Source of the DNA: Pseudomonas vranovensis DSM 16006
Lineage (GTDB): Bacteria > Pseudomonadota > Gammaproteobacteria > Pseudomonadales > Pseudomonadaceae
Direction of reading: 5' to 3'
Assembly (NCBI RefSeq): GCF_000425805.1
Contig: NZ_KE384454.1
Span: 164,674 to 228,673, forward strand
Length of the DNA stretch: 64,000 nucleotides
Within the stretch, counting starts at the first letter, position 1. Each line of letters begins with the position of its first letter. A program made the translations under genes and the position numbers. Under the pieces are notes generated by a model. That model was given only the letters and a program-made list of their open reading frames with translations. It was not told the origin of the DNA and ran no database searches. Shown here piece by piece: positions 24,464 through 35,467 of the stretch.

Positions 24464-26050
24464 TTAGACCACTACACCCTGACTACGCAGATAGTCGTCG
24501 TAGGTACCGCTGAAGTCCACCACGCCGGTGGCGCTCAGCTCGATGATTCGCGTGGCCAGGGACGATACGAACTCACGGTCGTGGCTGACGAAAACAAGCG
24601 TGCCCGGGTAGTTCTCCAGCGCCAGGTTGAGCGCTTCGATGGATTCCATGTCCAGGTGGTTGGTCGGTTCGTCCATGATCAGCACGTTGGGCTTTTGCAG
24701 GATCAGCTTGCCGAACAGCATGCGGCCTTGCTCACCACCGGAAATCACCTTGACCGACTTGAGGATCTCGTCGTTGGAGAACAGCATGCGTCCCAGGGTG
24801 CCGCGGATCACTTGTTCGCCCTGGGTCCATTGGCCCATCCAGTCGAACAGGCTCACGTCTTCCTCGAAGTCGTGTGCGTGATCCTGGGCGTAGTAGCCCA
24901 GCTCGGCGCTTTCGGTCCACTTGACTTCACCGGCATCCGGGGTCAGTTCGCCGACCAGGGTACGCAGCAGCGTGGTTTTACCGATACCGTTCGGGCCGAT
25001 GATCGCCACGCGCTCGCCCGCTTCAACGGTGAAGCTGAAGTTCTGGAACAGGGTCTTGCCTTCGAAACCTTTGGACAGCTTCTCGATGGTCACGGCCTGG
25101 CGGTGCAGCTTTTTCGTCTGCTCGAAGCGGATGAACGGGCTGACACGGCTCGACGGCTTGACCTCGGCCAGCTGGATCTTGTCGATCTGCTTGGCGCGCG
25201 AAGTGGCCTGCTTGGCTTTGGAGGCGTTGGCCGAGAAGCGGCTGACGAAGGTCTGCAGCTCGGCGATCTGGGCTTTCTTCTTGGCGTTGTCCGACAGCAA
25301 TTGCTCGCGCGACTGGGTGGCGGCGGTCATGTACTCGTCGTAGTTGCCCGGGAACAGGCGCAACTCGCCGTAGTCCAGGTCAGCCATGTGGGTGCAGACG
25401 CTGTTGAGGAAGTGACGGTCGTGGGAAATGATGATCATGGTGCTGTTACGCGCCGTGAGAATGCTTTCCAGCCAGCGGATGGTGTTGATATCCAGGTGGT
25501 TGGTCGGTTCATCGAGCAGCAGCACTTCAGGATCGGAGAACAGCGCCTGGGCCAGCAGCACGCGTAGCTTCCAGCCTGGGGCGACTTCGGTCATCGGGCC
25601 GAAATGCTGTTCCAGCGGGATACCCAGGCCCAGCAACAGCTCGCCGGCGCGGGATTCGGCGGTGTAGCCGTCCATCTCGGCGAATTCGGTTTCAAGCTCG
25701 GCCACGGCCATGCCGTCTTCTTCGGTCATTTCCGGCAGCGAGTAGATACGGTCGCGCTCGGCCTTGACCCGCCACAGTTCCTCGTGGCCCATGATCACGG
25801 TGTCGATCACGGTGAATTCTTCGTAGGCGAACTGGTCCTGGCGCAGTTTACCCAGGCGTACGTTCGGCTCGAGCATGACCTGGCCGCTCGACGGCTCGAG
25901 GTCGCCGCCGAGGATTTTCATGAAGGTCGACTTGCCGCAGCCGTTGGCGCCGATCAGGCCGTAGCGGTTACCGTTGTTGAACTTGACCGAGACGTTCTCG
26001 AACAACGGCTTGGCGCCGAACTGCATGGTGATGTTAGCGGTGGAGATCAA
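24464..26050 (-). CDS. ybiT: ABC-F ATPase, YbiT type
   Basis: The 528-residue ribosome-associated ABC-F protein has two nucleotide-binding domains: Walker A GANGCGKST (near residue 37) and GPNGIGKTT (near 350). LLLDEPTNHLDINTIRWLES and LIMDEPTNHLDMESIEAL Walker B regions and the linker (SRFSANASKAKQATSRAKQI) are present. It lacks the EttA arm insertion and matches YbiT in length and sequence. The start is TTG (LISTANITMQFG), supported by AGGAA seven bases upstream and by YbiT alignment; the longer ORF has no such support. ABC-F proteins act on stalled ribosomes. Confidence 0.92.
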   Translation of the reverse strand: MISTANITMQFGAKPLFENVSVKFNNGNRYGLIGANGCGKSTFMKILGGDLEPSSGQVMLEPNVRLGKLRQDQFAYEEFTVIDTVIMGHEELWRVKAERDRIYSLPEMTEEDGMAVAELETEFAEMDGYTAESRAGELLLGLGIPLEQHFGPMTEVAPGWKLRVLLAQALFSDPEVLLLDEPTNHLDINTIRWLESILTARNSTMIIISHDRHFLNSVCTHMADLDYGELRLFPGNYDEYMTAATQSREQLLSDNAKKKAQIAELQTFVSRFSANASKAKQATSRAKQIDKIQLAEVKPSSRVSPFIRFEQTKKLHRQAVTIEKLSKGFEGKTLFQNFSFTVEAGERVAIIGPNGIGKTTLLRTLVGELTPDAGEVKWTESAELGYYAQDHAHDFEEDVSLFDWMGQWTQGEQVIRGTLGRMLFSNDEILKSVKVISGGEQGRMLFGKLILQKPNVLIMDEPTNHLDMESIEALNLALENYPGTLVFVSHDREFVSSLATRIIELSATGVVDFSGTYDDYLRSQGVVV

Positions 26051-26275
26051 GGGAGGTTCCTGCGGGGTTTCCAGAGGTGTGACGCGAGTCGTACTGCCGA
26101 CGTTCACGGATGCCGGCGCGTAGGGCGTGGGCGTAAAGCCGCCGATTGTAACACTTGGCGTCTTGTTCCACATCCCGGCTTTGTCTGGTTGCTGCGTTGG
26201 CGTGGCGGTCGAGGTTCGGGGACAATGTCCCGGCAATGTCAATCAAACAGCGCAATTGTCGCAAGGATGTGCGTA

Positions 26276-26608
26276 ATGAAATGCTTGGCCACTCTAATGC
26301 TTCCCCTGGTGCTGGCCGGTTGCGGAACGATCAACACCGTGTTCAAGGCAGACGAGGTGACGAGCAACACGCTTGCCCGGTGGCAATCTCACTGCGACAG
26401 CGTTCCACGCATCTACAGCGGCGCCATACTGGATTTCTGCGCCCTGCATGCCGAGCCCGGGCACTACAGCAGCGGCTACGGCCAGCCGTCGGCCGGGTTG
26501 ATGCGGGTGGACATGCTGTTCTCGGGGGTAGCCGACACCGTGGTGTTGCCCTACACCCTTTATTGGCAGAACAGGGATGGCAGCATCCCCAGGAGCCGGA
26601 TCGAATAA
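26276..26608 (+). CDS. YceK/YidQ family lipoprotein
   Basis: The 110-residue protein has a lipoprotein signal with lipobox LVLAGC (Cys near residue 15). The remainder matches the YceK/YidQ (DUF1375) family: RIYSGAILDFCAL, then a hydrophobic segment with FSGVADTVVLPYTLYWQ. Function unknown. The ATG at 26276 was chosen because AAGGA lies eight bases before it; an ATG nine bases earlier is too close to that site. It ends 23 bases before the convergent yedK gene. Confidence 0.85.
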   Translation: MKCLATLMLPLVLAGCGTINTVFKADEVTSNTLARWQSHCDSVPRIYSGAILDFCALHAEPGHYSSGYGQPSAGLMRVDMLFSGVADTVVLPYTLYWQNRDGSIPRSRIE

Positions 26609-26631
26609 TGGCGATGGTTGCGCGTAGCGCG

Positions 26632-27303
26632 TCACTGCACCGGCTGTATGAGTGAGGCGCCCTGGTTGCGCACATTTCCCACGGCAAGGCCTACGCGGTA
26701 CCACTCGAATACGTCAGACGGCTCGCCCAGGTTCAGGGCCATCTGCTCGGCCTGCCCCCCGGGCATAGCCGGGTCCAGCCAGTGCCCGGCAAGCTCCGGG
26801 GGCAGGACCACCGGCCGCCGGTCGTGTACATCGACCATGCCGCCGACGCTGTCGGCGGTGATGATAACGAAACCATCGTGGGCGCCGGATTCGACACTGA
26901 ACTGACCGATGCCTGCGCACAGCGCCGGGCGTCCGTCCCGGCGCCTGATCAGGTAGGGCTGCTTCTTTGGCCCGCCTTCATCAACCCATTCGAACCAGTT
27001 GTCGATCGGCACAATGGCGCGGTGTGGCCAGATGGCTTTGAAAAACGCGCCGTGGGCCACTTTTTCGACGCGGGCATTGATGGGCGGGGCACGGTCTTTG
27101 GCCCAGTGTGGTTGCCATCCCCAGCGCACCCGATCGGCATGAAGGGCACCTTCTGCGAGGCGCAACAAGGCTACCCGGGTGGACGGGGCGACGTTGTAGC
27201 ACTCAAGGGGCTGGTCGCCGACGTGGTTGGCCAGCGGGTGGGGCATGCTCAGGGCGGCGACGAAGTCGTGGATGCCGTGGTACTGGCTGAGTCTTCCGCA
27301 CAT
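26632..27303 (-). CDS. yedK: SRAP-domain abasic-site protein YedK
   Basis: The 223-residue protein (HMCES/YedK family) forms a thiazolidine crosslink with abasic sites in single-stranded DNA. The expected residues are seen: Cys2 after the initiator Met (MCGRLSQ), Asn in INARVEK, Glu in DNWFEW and His in VHDRRPVVL. The N-terminus requires this exact ATG. The gene stands alone. Confidence 0.93.
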   Translation of the reverse strand: MCGRLSQYHGIHDFVAALSMPHPLANHVGDQPLECYNVAPSTRVALLRLAEGALHADRVRWGWQPHWAKDRAPPINARVEKVAHGAFFKAIWPHRAIVPIDNWFEWVDEGGPKKQPYLIRRRDGRPALCAGIGQFSVESGAHDGFVIITADSVGGMVDVHDRRPVVLPPELAGHWLDPAMPGGQAEQMALNLGEPSDVFEWYRVGLAVGNVRNQGASLIQPVQ

Positions 27304-27448
27304 GGTGGGTACCCTGTGTAAGGACAGGTACCCATACTTTAGGGCAGCAACCGAGTTGCTGGGGCACTTCCGTAATCTCCTGACGGCGGATCATGCCGGC
27401 CAGGGTAGACTCGTACGCTCCTTCATTTGCCCGTAAGGACACGTGCAC

Positions 27449-27979
27449 ATGCCCTCTGAAGTCGTTCGCTGCGACGTACCGGTCGCATCGCTGATCTACC
27501 CGCGAGTGGCCAATGCCAGTTTCATCGACGCCCACCAAGCTGCGCTGGCAGACGCGGATCAACCCGCCATGGCGTATTTTCTCGATTTGATGGCTAGCAT
27601 GCCCGGCTGGATCGACAACCTGATGGTGCTGCGCAACCGTGTGGTGCAGGCGTTCGGGCTCAAGGACCTGGGACGGCTGACGCGCATCGATCGCCAGCGC
27701 GACCCGGCCAGTTACCTGCCCGGCGAGCGAGTGGGGATTTTCACCCTGGTCTGCAACACGCTTGAGGAGGTGTTGCTGGTGGATCGTGACAAGCACCTGG
27801 ACGTGTACATCTCGCTACTGTGCCAAGCCGTCACGGCCGACAGCCCGCGCACTGTCGTGCTGTCGACCGTGGTGCATCCCCACAACCTGCTCGGGCGCCT
27901 CTACATGCTGCCAGTGGCGCCGTTTCACCGCTTCATTGCGCCCATTGCCCTGGGCAGGCTGCTACGCGCCCGGCCCTAG
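27449..27979 (+). CDS. DUF2867 protein
   Basis: The 176-residue protein matches DUF2867: SLIYPRVANASFIDAHQ near the start, WIDNLMVLRNRVVQAFGL, and a C-terminal STVVHPHNLLGRLYMLPVAPFHRFI segment. Function unknown. Either GTG 27443 or ATG 27449 could start it; AAGGA is four or ten bases away respectively, and the ATG seems more likely. It overlaps the next, convergent gene by four bases. Confidence 0.82.
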   Translation: MPSEVVRCDVPVASLIYPRVANASFIDAHQAALADADQPAMAYFLDLMASMPGWIDNLMVLRNRVVQAFGLKDLGRLTRIDRQRDPASYLPGERVGIFTLVCNTLEEVLLVDRDKHLDVYISLLCQAVTADSPRTVVLSTVVHPHNLLGRLYMLPVAPFHRFIAPIALGRLLRARP

Positions 27980-28260
27980 ACGAACGCCTGGCCATGAAAG
28001 CCGCGAGGCAGGCGCTGCAAGCCTGGCAGGGCAGTCAGGCGTTCGGTCCAGGATGCGCGCCAGTCATTGGCCGCAGGATGGGCGCGGGCCTTGCGAGCGG
28101 CGCGACGGGCCGCGTTACGTTGTTCACGTCGCGCGTCCTTGTAGGCGTCGGTGTTGCGGCAACTGCGGCATTTGACGCGGTTGAGCTCGCTGGTGGAGAC
28201 CAGTTTGTTACCGTGGTGTCCGCAGGCCAGGTGGCCGGCAACCTTGAAGTGAGTGACCAT
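27976..28260 (-). CDS. small zinc-ribbon-like hypothetical protein
   Basis: The 94-residue protein begins with a CGHHG...CRSC pattern (residues 13-34) that looks like a zinc ribbon, followed by a very basic Arg/Ala helix (DARREQRNAARRAARKARA). I do not recognise a family. The combination suggests nucleic-acid binding, but this is only inferred. An AGGAGG-like site lies before the ATG (GGAGGAACCCTA). It overlaps the DUF2867 gene end. Confidence 0.65.
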   Translation of the reverse strand: MVTHFKVAGHLACGHHGNKLVSTSELNRVKCRSCRNTDAYKDARREQRNAARRAARKARAHPAANDWRASWTERLTALPGLQRLPRGFHGQAFV

Positions 28261-28339
28261 TAGGGTTCCTCCTTGCGCTGTTCGATCGGAACAGGCTTAT
28301 CTGCTTGGACCCCGCGCCAACGCTGGCAGTTCGACAGCT

Positions 28340-28858
28340 TCAATAGGAAGTGTGGCGTTGCACGGCAAATTGCTTGCGAAACCATTCATCGAGCATGGCC
28401 TTTTCAGCATACAGGCGATCGCTCTGGGCACGACGACCAGGGCGTTGCAGATAGGTCTTGTCGCTCACCCGGGCATCGGCCTGGCCCAGGGTCTTGCCCT
28501 GTTGCGTCAGCACGTAATGCAAGTCGATGGTCGGCCAGGTGATGTCACGCATGAAGCGGATTTCGTAGGCCTGGGGGTGCCAGGGTTCGTAGCGGCCAGC
28601 CAGGTCGATGTCACGGATATCGATACGCAGGGTCTGGCCAGGCGGCAGGTAGCGCTTGCCGAGTTGCTCCAGGTATTTGCGCAGTTCTGCCATCACATAT
28701 TCGTCGGCGCCACGCTCGTAGCCGTGGCTGTCGAGGCTTGCATCGCGAAACTGTTCGGGTTTGTCGTATATGACCTCGACATTGGACGCCGAGGGAGCCT
28801 GCGCCAGGCTGCTCGACGCCAGCAGGCTCAGCGCGACAAAGATCAGGGCACGGCGCAT
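28340..28858 (-). CDS. DUF3016 secreted protein
   Basis: The 172-residue protein has a signal peptide (cleavage after SLAQA) and the DUF3016 pattern: VEVIYDKPEQFRDAS, LRKYLEQLGKRYLPPGQTL, IDIRDIDLAGRYEPW and a C-terminal YAEKAMLDEWFRKQF. Probably periplasmic; function unknown. It is divergent from the phosphatase gene across 76 bases. Confidence 0.85.
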   Translation of the reverse strand: MRRALIFVALSLLASSSLAQAPSASNVEVIYDKPEQFRDASLDSHGYERGADEYVMAELRKYLEQLGKRYLPPGQTLRIDIRDIDLAGRYEPWHPQAYEIRFMRDITWPTIDLHYVLTQQGKTLGQADARVSDKTYLQRPGRRAQSDRLYAEKAMLDEWFRKQFAVQRHTSY

Positions 28859-28934
28859 GATTCACCTCCAGGTGCAGTTGTCTGCACACCGTCTATTGTA
28901 CGCCTGCACGGGTGGGAGATCAGGAGCGAGACAC

Positions 28935-29630
28935 GTGAGTCGGATCGAGCGGTTTACCGCCAATCACCAGGGCCGGGATTTTGCCGTGGGCGATATTCAT
29001 GGTCATTTTGAGCGTCTTCAGGCGCAGCTTGACGTCATCGAATTCAATCCGCGCGTGGATCGACTGTTCAGCGTGGGCGATCTGGTTGACCGCGGCCCGG
29101 ACTGTATGCGGGCCCTGCATTGGCTGGAGCAACCCTGGTTCCATGCCGTACAGGGCAACCACGAGGCGTTGGCGGTGACGCATGTCGGGGGTGGTTGGCT
29201 CGACTACGGTCAGTACCGTGCGGCGGGTGGCGGCTGGTTTCTCGACCTGCCGGACAGTGAGCAGGCGCGCTTTGCCGCGCGTTTTGCGCAAATGCCCATG
29301 GCGCTTGAGGTACAGACACCGGGTGGACTGGTGGGCCTGTTGCATGCCGATTGTCCGTGTGCCAGTTGGCCCACGTTGTGTGAGCAATTGCAGGCAGGCC
29401 CCGACAAAGACGTTCAGGAGTATTGCCAGTGGTCGCGCCGTCGACTGCAGAGGGATGACGACACCCCGGTGGCCGGACTGCGCGCGCTGATCGTAGGGCA
29501 CACGCCGCTGCAACGGGTCCGGGTGCTGGGCAATATCTGGCATATCGACACCGGTGGCTGGTCCCGTGGCCACTTCAGCCTGCTGGAGCTGGGCAGCCTC
29601 ACGCTGGCCAATCCCATGCCAGGTGAATGA
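28935..29630 (+). CDS. metallophosphoesterase, PrpA/PrpB-like protein phosphatase
   Basis: The 231-residue enzyme has the full metallophosphoesterase set: GDIHGH (near residue 18), GDLVDRGPD (near 45), GNHE (near 75) and HADC/VGHTP. This matches bacterial lambda-type Ser/Thr phosphatases such as PrpA/PrpB. The start is GTG 28935, supported by AGGAG eight bases upstream; the longer frame reads back into the DUF3016 gene. Its end overlaps the convergent LysE-type gene by 32 bases. The substrate is unknown. Confidence 0.88.
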   Translation: MSRIERFTANHQGRDFAVGDIHGHFERLQAQLDVIEFNPRVDRLFSVGDLVDRGPDCMRALHWLEQPWFHAVQGNHEALAVTHVGGGWLDYGQYRAAGGGWFLDLPDSEQARFAARFAQMPMALEVQTPGGLVGLLHADCPCASWPTLCEQLQAGPDKDVQEYCQWSRRRLQRDDDTPVAGLRALIVGHTPLQRVRVLGNIWHIDTGGWSRGHFSLLELGSLTLANPMPGE

Positions 29631-30225
29631 TCACACCCAGGGCCAGTAACATCAGCACCGCCCCCGATACTCGCTCAAGCCAGGGCAGCGCCCGGGCGAA
29701 ATGGCGGCGCACACTCAGGTTGCCAATTGCCAGCGCCACCAGCACATCCCAGCCCAGCACCACCGCGAACATCCACACGCCATAAATCAGCTTCCAGCCA
29801 AGGCTGATACCACCGACCATGCTCGCCAGACTCACATAGAACAACGCGTTCTTCGGATTGAGAGTCCCGGACATAAAGCCCATGCCCAGTCCCTGCCACC
29901 AGGAGGCTTGCACCACGATCCGGGTGTCGACGGCAGGCAGCGAACTGCCACCGGCATGGCGAATGAACAGCCCCCCCATATACAGAAGGTAAGCGCAGCC
30001 CGTCAGTTGAACGGCGGTGAACACGGGACTGTGCGGCTGCAGTGCCGAGAGCCCGGCAAAGGCTGCGACGATAAACACGCCGTTGGCCAGGGCAATGCCC
30101 AGGCAGGCGCCGGTTGCCACTCGCCAGCCGGCGTTCATGGAGCTGCGCGCCACCAGGAAAAAATCCGGCCCGGGTGACAGCAAGGCGAGAAAATGCGCGG
30201 CGGCAACCATCAGGAACTGCTCCAT
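29599..30225 (-). CDS. LysE/RhtB-family amino-acid exporter
   Basis: The 208-residue protein has six hydrophobic segments and the LysE/RhtB start pattern LALLSPGPDFFLVARSSMNAG with SGTLNPKNALFYVSL in the middle. It would export an amino acid or homoserine-lactone-type compound from the cytoplasm. It lies 82 bases downstream of an AraC-type regulator on the same strand, which may control it. Confidence 0.9.
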   Translation of the reverse strand: MEQFLMVAAAHFLALLSPGPDFFLVARSSMNAGWRVATGACLGIALANGVFIVAAFAGLSALQPHSPVFTAVQLTGCAYLLYMGGLFIRHAGGSSLPAVDTRIVVQASWWQGLGMGFMSGTLNPKNALFYVSLASMVGGISLGWKLIYGVWMFAVVLGWDVLVALAIGNLSVRRHFARALPWLERVSGAVLMLLALGVIIHLAWDWPA

Positions 30226-30307
30226 GGGACTCGATCTTGATCAGCGGTAGGGCTGGGGATTGTCCGGGCAGGCCGGTGCGTCTGTATTGAATAAAATTGC
30301 AGGGCGA

Positions 30308-31126
30308 TCAGCTTCGGTAGTGACCCGGTGTGACCCCGGTGTGGGCCTTGAACACCCGCTGGAAGTGACTCTGGTCGGCGAACCCCAAGCGGTAGGCGAT
30401 CTCCGCGACGGGGGCGCCTTCACTCAACCAGCCGCGGGCGAGGTTTACCCGCTGATTCAATTGGTAGGCATGGGGGGTAAAGCCGGTGGCGGCGCGGAAG
30501 GCACGGATCAGCTGGTAGCGGCCCATGTTGGCCAGCTCGGCCAACTCACCCAGCGACAGGCTGTTGTGGGCTTCATCCTGCAGGCATTGCAGCACGGTCT
30601 TGAGCGCGCCGTCCGGTAGGGCGGGCAGTACCGAATGCACTAACGGTGGATGAGTATCGGCATCGAAGTCACCCACGAACTCGATCAGAGCGGCTTCTTT
30701 CTCGACCGTCGGCGCCGACGAGAACAAGACCTGGTTGAGCTGGCACAGGTGCTGGTAGGTGCTCCGGTCGCGGCTGATGCGTACTGGCTCATCGTCGCCT
30801 GTCGACTGGCCGGACTCCCGGCGCAGGGCCTGTAGCCAGACAGCGTCAAGGTGCAACATCTGGTAGCTCCAGGCCGTGCCCGGCTCGGGGTTGCAGGCGT
30901 GCATGCGCCGGGCAGGAACAAAGACCAGTGTGCCAGGTTCCAGCCGTGCCTGTCCCCGGCCTGCGCCGGTAAACAGGCTTTGGCCCTGGTCCACGGCACC
31001 GATGGAAAAGGTCGGATGACTGTGGGGCTTGTAGCAGGCACGGCTATGACAAGCCTGGCGGCTTTCCACAAACGGCAATGCCGGGTCGCGCCAGAATGCG
31101 CTCTGAACTTCAGCGCCTCGAGGCAT
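30308..31126 (-). CDS. AraC-family regulator
   Basis: The 272-residue regulator has an N-terminal cupin-like sensor domain (HSHPTFSIGAVDQGQ near residue 36) and a C-terminal double helix-turn-helix (LSLGELAELANMGRYQLIRAFR, then VAEIAYRLGFADQSHFQRVFK). The start MPRGAEVQ is set by GGAG six bases upstream; the longer frame runs into the hydrolase gene. It overlaps that gene by 17 bases and precedes a LysE exporter gene, a pairing often seen in Pseudomonas. The effector is unknown. Confidence 0.88.
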   Translation of the reverse strand: MPRGAEVQSAFWRDPALPFVESRQACHSRACYKPHSHPTFSIGAVDQGQSLFTGAGRGQARLEPGTLVFVPARRMHACNPEPGTAWSYQMLHLDAVWLQALRRESGQSTGDDEPVRISRDRSTYQHLCQLNQVLFSSAPTVEKEAALIEFVGDFDADTHPPLVHSVLPALPDGALKTVLQCLQDEAHNSLSLGELAELANMGRYQLIRAFRAATGFTPHAYQLNQRVNLARGWLSEGAPVAEIAYRLGFADQSHFQRVFKAHTGVTPGHYRS

Positions 31127-32003
31127 GCTGCACTCCGATCGATCCAGCGCCTTGTGCGTGTAGCCAGGCCAGTACCTCCGGCCAGTAGCGCGCACCGCTG
31201 ACTTCGCGAAAAAAGCCGAAATGCCCGACCGGTGCGGGCAAATCGGCTTTGTGGCGCAGTTCGAAGTGCAGGGCTGGGTAGCTGCTGTAAAGTTTTTCCG
31301 CTGCGGCGGCTGGCACGTAGTCGTCATCGGCGAACTGCAATGACAGCACCTTGAGCGAGAGGCTGCGGTAGGCCGCTTCGGCCTCCAGCCCTGCTGCAGG
31401 CGACAGCAGGTAGTCCGGCTGGTTGGCCCAGGTCGCCCAATCACGCATCAGGCTGCTTGGCAGGTTTTCCGATCCAAGGCCGACGGCGCGGGCTGGAAAG
31501 CTCGGCGACAGGCGGGTGAGCAGGGGGATGAGCAACTTGAACAAGGTCCAGTATTTGACGCGCTGAGGCATTGGCCAGCGCCGCCAGTAGGCGAACGAGG
31601 CGCCGACGAAGACCGCACCGTGCAAGGCTTGGGAGCGTTCGGCAAGGCCCAGCAATTGGGCGCCGATGCTGTGTCCGATCAGGTAGACCGGTTGCTCGCC
31701 AGCCAGTGCCAGGGCGTTGCCAAGCATGCTGTCCAGGTCCTGGCGGCCCCAGTCCTCCAGGCGCAGCGACCTGGGCGCCAAGGTTCCGAGCGCTTTTCCG
31801 GTGCCGCGGTAGTTGAAGGTCAGCACCCGATAGCCCTGGTCAGCGAAAAAACCTGCGAATCGACTGTAAAAGCGCATCGGTACCCCCAAGGCGCCAGCGA
31901 TCAGGATCACCGGCAGATGTGCCGGGGCGTTTACGGGGGCATGCAGCGAAGCGTTCAAGCGGGTGCCGTCCGGGCACAGAACCATCTGTTGCGTCATGCT
32001 CAT
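31110..32003 (-). CDS. alpha/beta hydrolase
   Basis: The 297-residue protein has an alpha/beta-hydrolase fold with nucleophile elbow GHSIGAQ (Ser near residue 109), the oxyanion-side segment FNYRGTGKALG and a probable His in PVGHFGFF. No signal peptide is present, so it is cytoplasmic. The COG4757-type grouping is suggested by the pattern, but the substrate is unknown. The first two codons MSM offer alternative starts. It overlaps the downstream AraC gene. Confidence 0.83.
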   Translation of the reverse strand: MSMTQQMVLCPDGTRLNASLHAPVNAPAHLPVILIAGALGVPMRFYSRFAGFFADQGYRVLTFNYRGTGKALGTLAPRSLRLEDWGRQDLDSMLGNALALAGEQPVYLIGHSIGAQLLGLAERSQALHGAVFVGASFAYWRRWPMPQRVKYWTLFKLLIPLLTRLSPSFPARAVGLGSENLPSSLMRDWATWANQPDYLLSPAAGLEAEAAYRSLSLKVLSLQFADDDYVPAAAAEKLYSSYPALHFELRHKADLPAPVGHFGFFREVSGARYWPEVLAWLHAQGAGSIGVQHASRR

Positions 32004-32167
32004 GAGCTAATTCTGCTGGCGGGGTGCTGAATGACCATGCAAGTGGATTGCACGCTAGAAGTCAACCGGCACGCGGATCGCACACGCACAGTTTTCCATC
32101 CCAACTGTACCTTGACGCCGGCAGGCCGCTGGCCGGAACCTTGTGGCCTTGCCACCGGAGAACTGCC

Positions 32168-32794
32168 ATGGAGCTGTCCACACTCGCCTTGTTCGTACCC
32201 GCCTGCTTCGCCTTGAACATGGCCCCGGGCCCGAACAACCTGCTGTCCTTGAACAACGCCAGTCGCTACGGCTTGCGGATTGCCTGTGTGGCGGGCGTCG
32301 GCCGGTTGCTGGCGTTCGCCGGGATGATCGTGCTGGCCGCGATGGGGCTGGCGGTGGTGCTGCACACCAGCGAGTACCTGTTCCTGACCATCAAGTTGTT
32401 GGGGGCGGCCTACCTGTTCTACATTGCCTGGCAACTGTGGCGCGCCCCCGTGGCCGCCAGCGCCGTGGTCGCCGAACGCAGCAGCGGCACCTTGCGCCTG
32501 GCCCGACAGGAATTCTGGGTGGCCGCGGGCAATCCCAAGGCCATCCTGATCTTCACCGCGTTCCTGCCGCAGTTCATCCAGGTTGGCAGCCCGGTGCCGG
32601 TGTCCGAGCAGTTTGCCTGGCTGGGCGGCATGTTCCTGTTGCTGGAGTGGCTGGCCATCGCCCTCTACGGGTGGCTAGGGGCCTACCTGCAGCGCTGGTT
32701 CAACCAGCCGGGGCCGCGGCGGCTGTTCAACCGGGTCAGTGCCACGTTGCTGGGCCTGGCCGGTGCTGGCCTGTTGGCAGCGCGCCGCGCCTGA
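32168..32794 (+). CDS. LysE/RhtB-family exporter
   Basis: The 208-residue protein has about six hydrophobic segments with the family's NMAPGPNNLLSLNNASRYG near the start and WVAAGNPKAILIFTAFLPQF in the middle. It is a second LysE-type exporter in the window and is not closely alike to the one at 29599. The ATG at 32168 is used because upstream frame sequence has no family character. Substrate unknown. Confidence 0.88.
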   Translation: MELSTLALFVPACFALNMAPGPNNLLSLNNASRYGLRIACVAGVGRLLAFAGMIVLAAMGLAVVLHTSEYLFLTIKLLGAAYLFYIAWQLWRAPVAASAVVAERSSGTLRLARQEFWVAAGNPKAILIFTAFLPQFIQVGSPVPVSEQFAWLGGMFLLLEWLAIALYGWLGAYLQRWFNQPGPRRLFNRVSATLLGLAGAGLLAARRA

Positions 32795-32914
32795 GCCTGT
32801 AAGGTAAAGGGCTTATAGAGAAAGGATCTGAGCCTGAGGGCGGAAATGCCCTAGGCTTGTGGCTGGAATCGGGCACACGGAAAGGTTGCCCGCCACTGCC
32901 AAGGAGACTTACCG

Positions 32915-33175
32915 ATGCTCTCGACCCTGGAGTTGCGCAATATCATAGAAAGCAGCTTTCTGCCGGTGCGCTGCCAATGCACCCAGGCTGCAGACCGTTC
33001 ACTGACAGTGCGGGTATTCGACCGCCGCTGTGAACGCGTCGACCTGCTGGTAACCGGCATCAGTGCTGACCAGTTGACCAGCAGCCGGGCCATTTCCAAT
33101 CTGATAGTCGGTCTTCGCAATGATCTTGCCGATCAGCACAGGCTGCGGGCAGGCCGGCGCAGCGACAGCCTTTAG
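32915..33175 (+). CDS. DUF1652 protein
   Basis: The 86-residue protein begins MLSTLELRNIIESSFLPVRC, the hallmark of DUF1652, a family confined largely to Pseudomonas. A conserved TVRVFD and GISADQLTSSRAISNLI follow. Function unknown. AAGGAG lies eight bases before the ATG. Its end overlaps the convergent parvulin gene by four bases. Confidence 0.88.
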   Translation: MLSTLELRNIIESSFLPVRCQCTQAADRSLTVRVFDRRCERVDLLVTGISADQLTSSRAISNLIVGLRNDLADQHRLRAGRRSDSL

Positions 33176-33447
33176 TCGCGGTAGAACACCTGCACCAGGT
33201 GATAGCCGAACTTGCTCTTGATCGGACCGTGCACGGTGCGCAGCGGTTTTTTGAAAATGACCTGGTCGATGGCCCCGACCATTTGCCCTGGACGCACCTC
33301 GCCAAGGTCACCGCCGCGCTTGCCGGACGGGCAGGTGGAATACTTCTTGGCCAGCACATCGAACGCCTCGCCCTTGGCGATGCGCTGCTTGAGTTGTTCG
33401 GCTTCTTCAGCGGTCTTGACCAGAATATGCCGGGCCTGTGCTTTCAT
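33172..33447 (-). CDS. ppiC: parvulin-type peptidyl-prolyl isomerase
   Basis: The 91-residue protein is a stand-alone parvulin domain: ARHILVKTAEEAEQLKQRI at the start, CPSGKRGGDLGEVRPGQM in the middle and FGYHLVQV at the end. It has no signal peptide and is cytoplasmic, like E. coli PpiC. The upstream frame overlaps the acetoacetyl-CoA synthetase gene and is not used. A paralogue lies at 43836. Confidence 0.93.
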   Translation of the reverse strand: MKAQARHILVKTAEEAEQLKQRIAKGEAFDVLAKKYSTCPSGKRGGDLGEVRPGQMVGAIDQVIFKKPLRTVHGPIKSKFGYHLVQVFYRD

Positions 33448-33481
33448 CTCTAAATGCCTTTGCGATGCGGAAAACGCGCCA

Positions 33482-35443
<1,962 letters not shown>

Positions 35444-35467
35444 GCCGTGTCCCCTTGGTTGGACCCT